Assembly: GCA_024234325.1 (NCBI GenBank)
Contig: JACKOJ010000004.1
Coordinates: 124,001 to 188,000 of the forward strand
Reading direction: 5' to 3'
From: Pseudomonadales bacterium
GTDB lineage: Bacteria; Pseudomonadota; Gammaproteobacteria; Pseudomonadales; Pseudohongiellaceae
Length of the DNA stretch: 64,000 nt
How positions within the stretch are numbered: position 1 is the first letter of the stretch; every line of letters begins with the position of its first letter. The notes under the pieces were generated by a model. That model made no database searches and had not been told where the DNA came from. It was given only the letters and a program-made list of their open reading frames with translations. The translations under genes and the position numbers were made by a program. Positions 34,712-43,395 of the stretch are shown piece after piece.

Positions 34712-35458
34712 TTAGACCTTTTCCACGGCCACGATATCCTGCACCCACTGTGCCCGGCGCTCGCGACGCAGAATTTCGTTGCGGGTGGACAGGATCAGGC
34801 TGATCACAAAGAAGCAATAGACTGCAAAGATCATGATCACCAGCGGCACCCAGATTTCCGGGCCGAAGGCACTCTCGTTGTCCATGGAGAAGTTGCTGGC
34901 GGGCTGGTGCAGGGTGTTCCACCACTCCACCGAATACTTGATGATCGGCACGTTGATGGCGCCCACAATCGCCAGCAGCGCGCAGGCGCGGGCAGAATCA
35001 TCCGGGCTTTCAATGGCAGAACGCAGCGCAATGACGCCGATCAGCAGAAAGAACTGGATGAGCATGGAGGTCAGACGCGCGTCCCAGGCCCACCAGGTAC
35101 CCCAGATCGGCTGTCCCCAGATAGCGCCTGTGGCCAGCGCCACGGCAGTAAACCAGGCGCCAATGGGCGCTGCGCATTTGGCCACCATGTCGGCCAGCTT
35201 CATCTTCCACACCAGGGTGATGATGCCTGCGACTGCCATCAGCGGGAAACAGGCCAGGGAAATACTGGCGACGGGCACATGCACGTACATGATGCGAATG
35301 GTATCGCCCTGCTGATAATCCTGCGGCACAAACAGCAGTGCCCACACAATGCCGACACTCATCAGCACGGTCATCAGCACGTAGAGCCAGGGCAACCACT
35401 TGCCCGACATCTCATAGAACCACTTGGGCGAACCCAGTCTGTAAAACCATTGCCACAT
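34712..35458 (-). CDS. ccmC: Haem exporter/handling protein CcmC
   Basis: 248 aa, six membrane segments. The WWD signature WGTWWAWDARLTS and flanking His residues bind haem for loading onto CcmE. Full length. A 139-bp gap separates it from ccmB, larger than elsewhere in the operon. Confidence 0.95.
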   Translation of the reverse strand: MWQWFYRLGSPKWFYEMSGKWLPWLYVLMTVLMSVGIVWALLFVPQDYQQGDTIRIMYVHVPVASISLACFPLMAVAGIITLVWKMKLADMVAKCAAPIGAWFTAVALATGAIWGQPIWGTWWAWDARLTSMLIQFFLLIGVIALRSAIESPDDSARACALLAIVGAINVPIIKYSVEWWNTLHQPASNFSMDNESAFGPEIWVPLVIMIFAVYCFFVISLILSTRNEILRRERRAQWVQDIVAVEKV

Positions 35459-35560
35459 GTGACATACACTCCAGTGCGAGCGGCCGCGGGAAATCCGTGT
35501 TTCCCGGTCTATATTCCGCGATGCGGGCCCGACTATACCATGGTGATTTCATCGCCCGAT

Positions 35561-35575
35561 GTTACGTTTTGTAAC
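35561..35575. promoter_or_regulatory. GTTAC-N5-GTAAC palindrome in the ccmB-ccmC gap
   Basis: Exact 5-bp arms GTTAC and GTAAC with a GTTTT spacer, about 100 bp before the ccmC start. The half-site equals the repeated GTTAC of the 25403-25494 region, and TGTTACGTT is shared between the two sites. It may be a regulator site or a small hairpin; coincidence cannot be excluded. Confidence 0.3.
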
Positions 35576-35597
35576 TACCGAACCCACCCCTTGCGGG

Positions 35598-36320
35598 TCA
35601 ATTCACGCTGATTTTCAATGCCGCCGCCGAAGCCAGCGGCGCCAGGCTCAGCGACAGTGCCAGCAGGGCTCCCAACAGCGAATAATGCATGGCCAGAGGC
35701 AGCCCGAGGCTCACGTCTGCCACCGCTTTGGCGCCAATTATAAGCACCGGCACTGTAAGGGGTAAAACGATTACGGCGAGAATCAGTCCGCGACTGCCCA
35801 GGCCCACCGTCAGAGCCACACCGATCGAGCCGAAGAGGCTCAGCACCGGAGTGCCCAGCAGCAGCGTGAACACCAGGGTCCAGTAGGCATCGCCTGGCAG
35901 ATAGAGCATATAGGCCAGCAGCGGTGACAGCAGCACCACCGGCAAGCCGCTCACCAGCCAGTGCCCGATATTCTTGGCCAGCACCAGGAAATACAGGGGC
36001 TGGGGCGAGAGCAGCAACTGCTCCAGGGAACCGTCCTCGTAATCGGCACGGTAGAGATTGTCCAGGGACAGCATGGACGCCAACAGCGCAGACACCCACA
36101 CGGTGCCGGCAGCGATACGGGTCAACTCCTGGGGATCCGAAGATACCCCCAGGGGAAACAGCGAGACCACGATGAGGAAGAACATCAGGGGGTTGAGCAG
36201 ATCGTTGCGGCGCTTCAGTGCAATCAGCAGGTCACGGCGCAGCGTGGCCTTGAAGGCGGTATAGGTGCTGACCGGCACTGGCTGTCCGTCGGGAAGAATA
36301 TTCAGGGCGTTCTGCTTCAT
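35598..36320 (-). CDS. ccmB: Haem exporter protein CcmB
   Basis: 240 aa, about six membrane segments, with the cytoplasmic N-terminal FKATLRRDLLIALKRRNDLLNPLMFF typical of CcmB. It is the membrane subunit of the CcmAB ABC transporter whose ATPase drives release of holo-CcmE. It overlaps ccmA by 4 bp. Confidence 0.95.
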   Translation of the reverse strand: MKQNALNILPDGQPVPVSTYTAFKATLRRDLLIALKRRNDLLNPLMFFLIVVSLFPLGVSSDPQELTRIAAGTVWVSALLASMLSLDNLYRADYEDGSLEQLLLSPQPLYFLVLAKNIGHWLVSGLPVVLLSPLLAYMLYLPGDAYWTLVFTLLLGTPVLSLFGSIGVALTVGLGSRGLILAVIVLPLTVPVLIIGAKAVADVSLGLPLAMHYSLLGALLALSLSLAPLASAAALKISVN

Positions 36321-37009
36321 GCACTTGCCGCGTCGAGACGCACGCCCTCCGTGTCCAGGTTCAGGCGACGCAGCTCGCAGGGCACGTTGAGCGCATGGTG
36401 GGTGGTGACCAGCACCGCCCCCCCTCTTGCCGCATGCTGTGCCAGCAGATGCTCCAGTGCCTTCACACCGCGTACGTCCAGGGTCGTAAAGGGTTCATCC
36501 AGCACCCACAACCGCGCCGGACTGATCAGCAGGCGTGCCAGGGAGACCCGCTGCTGCTGGCCGGCAGACATATTGCGGCAGGCGATATCGGCATAACCCG
36601 CCAGGCCCAGGGAGGCCAGCGCCTCGTCGATGGCCACGTCGCTGACCGGTCCGTGCAGGGCACAGCTCCAGCGCAGGTTCTCTCGTGCCGTCAGAATCTT
36701 GTTCACGCCCACGCGGTGCCCCAGATAGAGCAGCGACGCCAGAAAGGACTCGCGATCCTCGTCGATGGGGACGCCCTGCCAGAACAGCTCCCCTTCGTAA
36801 TTGCTGTTGAGGCCGCAGAGAATGCGCAGCAGTGTGGTCTTGCCGCTGCCGTTGCTGCCCTGCACCTGCATGACTTCGCCGCCGTGCAGGTGGAAATCCA
36901 GGCCGCTGAACAGCACCCGGTCGTCCCGCTCACAGAAGAGCGAGCGCCCTTCGAGCAGGGGCGACGTGGCGGCTGCCGTCCCGACACTGGCTTGTGGACT
37001 TGCGGACAT
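36317..37009 (-). CDS. ccmA: Haem exporter ATP-binding protein CcmA
   Basis: 230 aa ABC ATPase: Walker A GSNGSGKTT, signature MSAGQQQRVSLARLL, Walker B LWVLDEPFTTLD, switch His in TTHHAL. It heads the ccmABCDEFGHI operon. About 15 extra N-terminal residues precede the conserved core. It follows the flagellar-side DUF2802 gene with a 101-bp gap that probably contains the ccm promoter. Confidence 0.95.
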   Translation of the reverse strand: MSASPQASVGTAAATSPLLEGRSLFCERDDRVLFSGLDFHLHGGEVMQVQGSNGSGKTTLLRILCGLNSNYEGELFWQGVPIDEDRESFLASLLYLGHRVGVNKILTARENLRWSCALHGPVSDVAIDEALASLGLAGYADIACRNMSAGQQQRVSLARLLISPARLWVLDEPFTTLDVRGVKALEHLLAQHAARGGAVLVTTHHALNVPCELRRLNLDTEGVRLDAASA

Positions 37010-37110
37010 AGTCGATTCTGGCGAAGGCCCGCCGTGGCGGGCATGCGTGGGTTCGAAAGTATCGCGGGAGTATAACCGAGTCTGGCAGGGAATGCCTTAT
37101 AAGCACCGCC

Positions 37111-37515
37111 TCAGGCGGCGTGACGTCCTTCGGCCTTGCTGCGCGCGGCCATCAGGGAAAGCAGGCTGGCCTCAGCCTTGGAGAGGCCGCAGGTGCTGAC
37201 GAGTTCTTCCGTGGGCGCGCCCATGAGCGCGAGTTTGCTGGCATGGATAATGGCGACATCGCCCATGTCCTTGTTTTCCAGGTCTTCCTGGCGACGCCGG
37301 GTGTCCTGCAGCGTGTCCTGTACCTTCTTGACGCGCTTGCCCAGGCCCACGGCACCGCGGCTGACGGCCGTAATCTCACCGCGCAGGGCGCGCATGTCGT
37401 TGTCCAGCCGCTCCTGCAGGCGCTGTACCTTGCGCAGCACATGGACGCTCATGGCCAGCATGCAGCCGCAGAGCATCACAATAAAAGTAACGCTGATAAT
37501 GAGTGCTGGGGTCAT
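37111..37515 (-). CDS. DUF2802 membrane-anchored coiled-coil protein
   Basis: 134 aa. One N-terminal membrane helix (about 4-24), a long charged coiled coil (about 28-82, KVQRLQERLDNDMRALRGEI), then a helix-turn-helix-like end (STCGLSKAEASLLSLMA). Genes of this domain of unknown function accompany chemotaxis/flagellar genes in Pseudomonas and relatives, usually between cheW and ccmA. Here it follows fliA directly. Confidence 0.8.
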   Translation of the reverse strand: MTPALIISVTFIVMLCGCMLAMSVHVLRKVQRLQERLDNDMRALRGEITAVSRGAVGLGKRVKKVQDTLQDTRRRQEDLENKDMGDVAIIHASKLALMGAPTEELVSTCGLSKAEASLLSLMAARSKAEGRHAA

Positions 37516-37548
37516 GATGCGCTCCTGTCGTACCGTTCTCGGCCCTGT

Positions 37549-38283
37549 TCAGTCCCAGCCCGCCAGTCTGGCGCGCAGGCGCATGGCGGCCTGGGTATGG
37601 ATCTGACTGACCCGGGATTCGCTGACGCCAATCACCTGACCAATCTCTTTCAAGTTCAGTTCTTCGTCGTAATACAGCGACAACACCAGTTGTTCGCGCT
37701 CCGGCAGCGTCGCGATGGCTTCAGCCAGATGGGCACGGAAACTGCTGTCCTGCAATCCGTCCAGCGGATTGGGCAGCTCCCCTGCCACCTTCTCGATCGC
37801 GGAGTCGTCGCCGTCCAGCAGATCGTCAAAGCTGAACAGGCGGCTGCCCGAGGCATCCTGCAGAATGTTGTGGTATTCCTCCAGGGAGATGCCCAGCTCT
37901 TCCGCCACGTCATGATCCTTGGCGTCGGTGCCGGTGCGTCCCTCGATGATCTTGATCGCCTCGGCAATCTGGCGCGACTTGCGGTGCACCGAGCGTGGCG
38001 CCCAGTCGCCCTTGCGAATCTCGTCCAGCATGGCTCCCCGAATGCGGATGCCGGCATAGGTCTCGAAACTGGCGCCCTTGGTCAGGTCATATTTCTTCGC
38101 AGCTTCCAGCAGGCCGATCATGCCGGACTGGATGAGATCGTCGATCTGAACACTGGAGGGCATCCGCAGCAGCAAATGATGGGCAATGCGCTTCACGAGC
38201 GGCGCATACTGCAACACGATATCGTTCATGCTGTCGGTCTGCACTTCGCTGTACATCAAGGCACCGCTTGTGGATGTCACCAT
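37549..38283 (-). CDS. fliA: Flagellar sigma factor sigma-28
   Basis: 244 aa from the ATG at 38283; GTG 38304, overlapping fleN, is the alternative. Region 2: VKRIAHHLLLRMPSSVQIDDLIQSGMIGLLEA and FETYAGIRIRGAMLDEIRK. Region 4: LPEREQLVLSLYYDEELNLKEIGQVIGVSESRVSQIH. It directs RNA polymerase to late flagellar genes and is held by FlgM until the hook is finished. It is last of the flhA-flhF-fleN-fliA run. Confidence 0.96.
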   Translation of the reverse strand: MVTSTSGALMYSEVQTDSMNDIVLQYAPLVKRIAHHLLLRMPSSVQIDDLIQSGMIGLLEAAKKYDLTKGASFETYAGIRIRGAMLDEIRKGDWAPRSVHRKSRQIAEAIKIIEGRTGTDAKDHDVAEELGISLEEYHNILQDASGSRLFSFDDLLDGDDSAIEKVAGELPNPLDGLQDSSFRAHLAEAIATLPEREQLVLSLYYDEELNLKEIGQVIGVSESRVSQIHTQAAMRLRARLAGWD

Positions 38284-38287
38284 GGGT

Positions 38288-39103
38288 TCAGTCCGCTGTA
38301 TCACTCATTAACAGACGTTCGACAAAAAATTCCAGACGCCCGCTGGCCTGGCGATTGATCGGCCAGTCCAGCACTTCCTGGGCAAGACGACGGTAGGCGA
38401 TGGCCGCCTTGCTGGAGGGATAGGCCTCCAGGGTTGCCTTCTGTCGCTGCGCCGATTTGCGCACCGAGTCATCCCAGGGGATGTCACCGGCATACTGCAG
38501 GGTGACATCCAGAAACCGCTCTGCTACCCGCACAAACTTGGTAAACAGATTGCGCCCTTCCTCGGCACTGCGGGTCATATTGGCCAGCACGCGGAAGCGC
38601 TGCATGCCGTAGTCCCGATTGAGCAACTTCACCAGCGCGTAGGCATCGGTAATCGAGGACGGCTCGTCACACACCACCACGATCACTTCCTGCGAGGCGC
38701 GCACAAAACTGATGACGCTTTCGGAAATGCCCGCTGCTGTGTCGATGAGCAGCACATCGAGCTGGTCATCCAGCTCACTGAACGCGCGGATCAGCCCCGC
38801 GTGCTCCGCCGGCCCAAGCTGCGTCAGGGACTGCACGCCCGACGCGGCGGGTATGACCTTCAGCCCGCCGGGTGTCGTGATCAGCACCTCCCGCAGGGAG
38901 CACTCGCCATTCATCACCTCGGCCAGGGTCTTTTCGGCCTTGATCCCCAACTGGATATCGACGTTGGCCAGGCCCAGGTCCGCGTCCATCAGAATCACAC
39001 GCTTGCCGGCCTCCGCCAGTGCCAGGCCCAGATTGACCGACACATTGGTCTTGCCGACGCCGCCCTTGCCTCCGGTAATCGCTACCACCTGCACTGGCTT
39101 CAT
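38288..39103 (-). CDS. fleN: Flagellar number regulator FleN (FlhG), MinD-like ATPase
   Basis: 271 aa. Deviant Walker A GGKGGVGKTNVSVNL (about 11-25), MDADLGLANVD, LLIDTAAGI, and a C-terminal amphipathic helix (GRLEFFVERLL) for membrane binding. In polar flagellates FleN limits flagellar number by antagonising FleQ. It overlaps flhF by 4 bp. Confidence 0.96.
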   Translation of the reverse strand: MKPVQVVAITGGKGGVGKTNVSVNLGLALAEAGKRVILMDADLGLANVDIQLGIKAEKTLAEVMNGECSLREVLITTPGGLKVIPAASGVQSLTQLGPAEHAGLIRAFSELDDQLDVLLIDTAAGISESVISFVRASQEVIVVVCDEPSSITDAYALVKLLNRDYGMQRFRVLANMTRSAEEGRNLFTKFVRVAERFLDVTLQYAGDIPWDDSVRKSAQRQKATLEAYPSSKAAIAYRRLAQEVLDWPINRQASGRLEFFVERLLMSDTAD

Positions 39104-40503
39104 CTAGTCGCTCCCCGCGCAACGCCAGGATAGGCGGCCGGGGTATCCAGAGACGACACATCGTCCGTGTATACACTGCCAAATTCCATCATCAGTCTCT
39201 CGCTCTCTTCATCACTGTGTACAGACAAGGCCACCGCCTTGCTGACGAGATTATGAGCTTGCGCGACTTTGATGTCATCGGGGATGTTCTGGCCGTGGGT
39301 CTCGTAGACCACTGGCAATGCCCGCTCTATCACCAGAGACAAGGCTTCGCCGATGGTCCCGGCTTCGTCCAGCTTGCTGAGCACACAGGCACTCAGCCCT
39401 GCCGGCGCATAGGTACGGTAGGCGGTTGCCAGCACGCTGGCCTGACTGGTGCAGGCCATGACCAGAATATTCTGTATCTCGGGGCAGTTGCGCAGCGTCT
39501 GCAACTGGAACTGCAAACCAGGGTCCTTGGCATTGAGTCCGGCGGTATCAATCAGCACCAGCGACTTGTGACGCAGGGAGGCGAGAATCTCGCGCAGGCT
39601 GTGCGTCTCATCGACGACGCGCACACTGACGCCGAGGATGCGGCCGAAGGTACGCAGTTGCTCATGGGCCGCGACGCGGAAGCTGTCGGTGGTCACCAGG
39701 GCAACCGATTCCGGGCCGTGCTCCAGCACATAACGCGTCGCCAGCTTGCCGATGGTTGTGGTCTTGCCGACACCGGTTGGTCCGAGGAAGGCAAAGATCC
39801 CCCCCTTGGCGGCAATATCTGTCCCCACCACCGGCACTTGCCGCGACAAACCGGCAATGGCAAACCGCCAGGCCTCGGCGGCGTTCATATCAATTCTCAG
39901 GGTTTCCAGCAGGGACTTGCTCAAGCCGGCAGGCACGCCCATGGCGTTCAAACGTTCCCATACACCGGCCTGCACTGGCGTACGGCGCGAGAACTGCTCC
40001 CAGGCCATGCCACTGAGCCGCTGCTCCAGCAGCCGACGAATGCCATTGAGCTCGGAGCGCATGCGATTCATCTCGCGCCCCTCGCGGATTACGCGCTCAC
40101 GCTCCTGGCGCAGCTCCTCCGCCGCACGTGCAGCGGCCTGCGCCTGTTCGCCTGCCTGTGTGTCAACAGGCTCGGAAGCAACTGAGTTCTGGGCGGGCCT
40201 GTTAGGCGCTGCAGCGAAGGAAGGTGCAGGCTCCCGGGACTTTATCCCACTGGTGTCCGCCTGCATCTTCTGAGTGGTTTTGTTGGCAACGGTCGCGTCG
40301 GAGCTATTCGCGCGCGCGGCAGACGCTGGCCCAAGGCTGCCGCTGGACGAGAAAGAGATATCTCCGGGAAGCGCTGCCGCCACAACCTCCACACCGCCAT
40401 CGAGCGAGCGGTTGGACAGAATGACCGCGTCCTCCCCCATCTCCTCACGGATCAGGGAAAGTGCGCGACGCATGTCGGGCGCCAGATATCGTTTCACTTT
40501 CAT
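39100..40503 (-). CDS. flhF: Flagellar placement SRP-type GTPase FlhF
   Basis: 467 aa from the ATG at 40503 (MKVKRYLAPDMRRAL), which has GAGGAAG upstream. B-domain at the N-terminus, a low-complexity linker (about 60-150), then NG domains: GPTGVGKTTTIGKLA, TTDSFRVAAHEQL, LIDTAGLNAKD, LSKLDEAGTIG. It recruits FliF to the pole. It sits 54 bp downstream of flhA, consistent with a polar flagellum. Confidence 0.95.
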   Translation of the reverse strand: MKVKRYLAPDMRRALSLIREEMGEDAVILSNRSLDGGVEVVAAALPGDISFSSSGSLGPASAARANSSDATVANKTTQKMQADTSGIKSREPAPSFAAAPNRPAQNSVASEPVDTQAGEQAQAAARAAEELRQERERVIREGREMNRMRSELNGIRRLLEQRLSGMAWEQFSRRTPVQAGVWERLNAMGVPAGLSKSLLETLRIDMNAAEAWRFAIAGLSRQVPVVGTDIAAKGGIFAFLGPTGVGKTTTIGKLATRYVLEHGPESVALVTTDSFRVAAHEQLRTFGRILGVSVRVVDETHSLREILASLRHKSLVLIDTAGLNAKDPGLQFQLQTLRNCPEIQNILVMACTSQASVLATAYRTYAPAGLSACVLSKLDEAGTIGEALSLVIERALPVVYETHGQNIPDDIKVAQAHNLVSKAVALSVHSDEESERLMMEFGSVYTDDVSSLDTPAAYPGVARGATR

Positions 40504-40557
40504 CTCGTCTTCCTCTTGTCCCGCAGGCACTGGGCCTTAGCTGCCTCCCGGCCGGGT

Positions 40558-42696
40558 TCATGAATTGCCAATCGTTGCCACTATGGTGATCTGCTTGTTG
40601 TCCGGAATCTCCTGATAGGAGAGCACCTTGAGACCGCTGATCGTAAATCTGACGAATCGGCTCAGCACCGCCCGCAGTGGCGCGGGCACCAGCAGTACGG
40701 CCGGCTTTCCTGCCGCCTCCTGGTTTCTGGATGCCTTGAGCAGCGACGCCTGCAGACGTTCTGCCATGGCCGGCTCGATGATCATGCCATCGTCATTGCT
40801 GGCATTGGCGCCGGATTGTTGGGACTGCTGAACAGCTTTAAGCAATATCTGTTCCAGCGCCGGCTCCAGCGTCATGACAGGCAGCTCCGACGCGCTTCCG
40901 TAGATGTTTTGCACGATGACGCGTGACAGGGCGATCCGGGCCGCCGCAGTCAAAGCGCCGGGATCTTGACTCTTCACCGACGCGGCCGCCAGGGCCTCGG
41001 CAATGCTGCGCATGTCACGGATGGGGACGTCCTCAATCAGCAGGTTCTGCAGCACTTTCAGCAGCACATTGGTGTTGACCGCCGACGGCAGCTCCTCTGC
41101 CAGTTTCTTGGAGGTCTTGCCCAGCATGGCCAGCAGTTCGTGGACCTCCTCGTGCCCAAGCAGCTCATGGGCATGCTTGTGCAGAATTGTGTTCAGGTGC
41201 GTCGCTACCACGGTGCTGCTGTCCACCACGGTGTAGCCCAGGGTCTGGGCCTGATCCTTCTGCGAGGGCTCGATCCACAGGGCATCCAGCCCGAACGCGG
41301 GATCCTTGGTATCGATGCCGTTGGGTTTGCCAAAGACCTGCCCGGGGTTGATGGCCATGTCCCGCTCCGGCAGGATCTCGGCGCCGCCCACGTTCACCCC
41401 CATCAGGGTAATGCGGTATTCGTTCGGCCCCAGGTCGAGGTTGTCGCGAATGTGGACCGAGGGCACCAGAAACCCGAGCTCCTGGGACAGCTTCTTGCGA
41501 ATGCCCTTGATGCGATTGAGCAGTTGCCCGCCCTGGGACTTGTCCACCATCGGAATCAGGCGATAACCCACCTCCAGACCGATCACGTCCACCGGGGTCA
41601 CATCGTTCCAGCCCAGCTCCTGTGGCTCTGCATCCTTCTCTTCCTGTGCCTTCTTCTCGGCCAGCTCTGCCTCGGTCGGCGAGGGTTCCGTCTTCTTCTG
41701 CCGCCAGTAGATAAAGAACGACCCTGCCCCCGCGATCGCGGCGAGAGCGAGGAAGGCAAAATGCGGCATGCCCGGCACGACGCCCATGATGAACAACACG
41801 GCGGCGCTGATGCCAAGGGCGCGTGGGGTGGCAAACATCTGGCCGGAGACCTGGGCACCCATCATCTCGGCGCTGTTGTTGCGGGTGACCATGATCGCCG
41901 CTGCCGTGGACAGCACCAGCGCCGGAATCTGTGCCACCAGACCGTCACCGATTGTCAGCAGGGCGTAGCGCTGCATCGCCATGGTGAAATCGAGGCTATG
42001 CTGCAACATGCCCACCCCCACTCCGCCGATGATGTTGATCAGCAGAATCAGGATGCCGGCAATGGCATCGCCCTTCACAAACTTGCTGGCACCGTCCATG
42101 GAGCCGTAGAAATCGGCTTCCTGGGTGATTTCCTTGCGGCGGGTACGCGCCTGTTCCTGATCGATCAGGCCGGCATTCAGGTCGGCGTCCACCGCCATCT
42201 GCTTGCCGGGCATGGCGTCCAGGGTGAATCGGGCACTCACCTCGGCAATACGGCCGGCACCCTTGGTGACCACCACGAAGTTGATGATGATCAGGATGAT
42301 GAACACGATCAGACCCACGGCGTAGTTGCCGCCGATCACCACCTCACCGAAAGACTCGATCACACGGCCGGCAGCGGCCCCGCCCTGATGTCCTTCGAGC
42401 AGCACGACGCGTGTGGAGGCGACGTTGAGTGCGAGACGCAACAGGGTGGCGATCAGCAGGATGGTGGGGAAGACGGCAAAGTCCAGGGGCCGCATGGCAT
42501 AGACGGCGACGCAGAGCACGACGAGGGCGATGGTGATGTTGAAGGTGAACAGAACGTCGAGCAGGAACGGCGGCAGCGGCAGGGTCATCATGGCCAGCAT
42601 GACGAGCAGCAGCACGGGGATCCCGAGGTTGCCGTTCGCGAGGGTGCGGGCGTTGTCGATCAGGGAATTGCGTTGAATGCTGGCGCCGTCACTCAT
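40558..42696 (-). CDS. flhA: Flagellar export gate protein FlhA
   Basis: 712 aa from the ATG at 42696 (MSDGASIQRNSL). About eight membrane helices up to residue 330, the conserved FHIPEP-type loop (ISARFTLDAMPGKQMAVDADLNAG region), then the cytoplasmic ring domain. FlhA passes substrates to the proton-driven gate. A possible sigma-54 promoter is at 42869-42884; the 665-bp gap to flhB holds repeats. Confidence 0.96.
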   Translation of the reverse strand: MSDGASIQRNSLIDNARTLANGNLGIPVLLLVMLAMMTLPLPPFLLDVLFTFNITIALVVLCVAVYAMRPLDFAVFPTILLIATLLRLALNVASTRVVLLEGHQGGAAAGRVIESFGEVVIGGNYAVGLIVFIILIIINFVVVTKGAGRIAEVSARFTLDAMPGKQMAVDADLNAGLIDQEQARTRRKEITQEADFYGSMDGASKFVKGDAIAGILILLINIIGGVGVGMLQHSLDFTMAMQRYALLTIGDGLVAQIPALVLSTAAAIMVTRNNSAEMMGAQVSGQMFATPRALGISAAVLFIMGVVPGMPHFAFLALAAIAGAGSFFIYWRQKKTEPSPTEAELAEKKAQEEKDAEPQELGWNDVTPVDVIGLEVGYRLIPMVDKSQGGQLLNRIKGIRKKLSQELGFLVPSVHIRDNLDLGPNEYRITLMGVNVGGAEILPERDMAINPGQVFGKPNGIDTKDPAFGLDALWIEPSQKDQAQTLGYTVVDSSTVVATHLNTILHKHAHELLGHEEVHELLAMLGKTSKKLAEELPSAVNTNVLLKVLQNLLIEDVPIRDMRSIAEALAAASVKSQDPGALTAAARIALSRVIVQNIYGSASELPVMTLEPALEQILLKAVQQSQQSGANASNDDGMIIEPAMAERLQASLLKASRNQEAAGKPAVLLVPAPLRAVLSRFVRFTISGLKVLSYQEIPDNKQITIVATIGNS

Positions 42697-42868
42697 GTCT
42701 TGCTGTCTGCCTTCCTGCGCGGTGCGCATTATTGTTCAAAAGCGTCAATATCCTGGACGCTGTGTTCTGGGGAGCGTGGTGAAAATTCAATTTCTTGACG
42801 CTCCACTCACGAAGAAACCGGGCATTTGCGTGCCGGATGCCGATTTCAAAGCCATACCCAGGACTCAT

Positions 42869-42884
42869 TGCAAGAACCCGGCCT
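42869..42884 (-). promoter_or_regulatory. Candidate sigma-54 promoter upstream of flhA
   Basis: Minus strand AGGCCGGGTTCTTGCA: GG-N10-GC spacing and a perfect TTGCA -12 half, but the -24 half (AGGCCG) deviates from TGGCAC. It lies about 170 bp before the flhA ATG. flhA is sigma-54/FleQ dependent in Pseudomonas. Confidence 0.45.
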
Positions 42885-42971
42885 ACTTTTTTGACCTAGT
42901 CGCATAGCGGCAGTGAGATGTGGAAAGGAGCACGCTGTAGGGTGCTTCTTAGGTTGCTTCGTAGGACGCTC

Positions 42972-43084
42972 CGGGCGGTGGAACCACCAGTCAGGACACG
43001 CCAAAAAGCGCACATCCATGTGCAGGCTCGGGGGGTCGCGCCATCCAGGCGCTCTACGGTCCTGCCTGGTGGTTCCACCGCCCG
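42972..43084 (-). repeat. Cloverleaf-like palindromic repeat, copy A-prime (minus orientation)
   Basis: Arms 42972-42997 and 43059-43084 are 26 nt each with 25 complementary positions, yet their sequence differs almost completely from copy A at 29190. The core matches copy A: the hairpin at 43010-43023 reads GCACA-TGGA-TGTGC on the minus strand, followed by a T-loop. The bases just outside the right arm (CTGACATCAYGCCAGCGA, Y = C or T) are shared with copy A. It lies in the flhA-flhB gap. Confidence 0.8.
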
Positions 43085-43117
43085 AAGCTGACATCACGCC
43101 AGCGAATACGCGCATTT

Positions 43118-43194
43118 GTGTAGGAGCCAGCCTGCTGGCGATTGGAAGACAGACACTACGCCGTAACCATCGCCAGACGTCCGGCTCCAGACAT
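43118..43194. repeat. Inverted pair of REP-like sequences (REPIN)
   Basis: GTAGGAGCCAGCCTGCTGGCGAT near 43120-43142 is written here in two parts: GTAGGAGCCAGCC, then TGCTGGCGAT. It resembles Pseudomonas-type REP elements, a small hairpin after a GTAGGAG head. An imperfect inverted copy (CATCGCCAGACGTCCGGCTCC, 43168-43188, one base over as GGCTCC) lies 25 bp away. The doublet sits between repeats A-prime and B-prime. Confidence 0.65.
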
Positions 43195-43245
43195 CACATC
43201 CAAACCAAGAACGAAGACACGAAACACCAAATGAACTCCAAACAA

Positions 43246-43364
43246 GAGCCGTGTGGTGGAGTTTTTGTGGCAGAGCGTCGGGCGCCAGGGATGGCGCACG
43301 CCGAGCCTTCACAGGGATGTGAGCCTTTTGGCGTCTCTGACACAAAAACTCCACCATACGGCTC
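43246..43364 (+). repeat. Cloverleaf-like palindromic repeat, copy B-prime (plus orientation)
   Basis: Closing stem 43246-43269 with 43341-43364: 24 pairs with a single G-T wobble. Interior hairpins: GCGCCA-GGGA-TGGCGC (43282-43297), TCACA-GGGA-TGTGA (43309-43322) and GCC-TTTT-GGC just after. Compared with copy B at 29426, C-to-T changes on one arm are matched by G-to-A on the other. It pairs with copy A-prime 161 bp away in inverted orientation. The rest of 42730-43395 shows no gene. Confidence 0.8.
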
Positions 43365-43395
43365 GTCATGCAGAGTGACGTTTATAAAACCAAAA

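Noticed and set aside
40570..40590. Sigma-54-like TGGCAA...TTGGC upstream of flhF
   Set aside because: The GG-to-GC spacing is nine bases instead of ten, which sigma-54 does not tolerate well.
42823..42840. GGCACG...TGC upstream of flhA as a sigma-54 site
   Set aside because: Spacing is one base short. The site at 42869-42884 has correct spacing despite a weaker -24.
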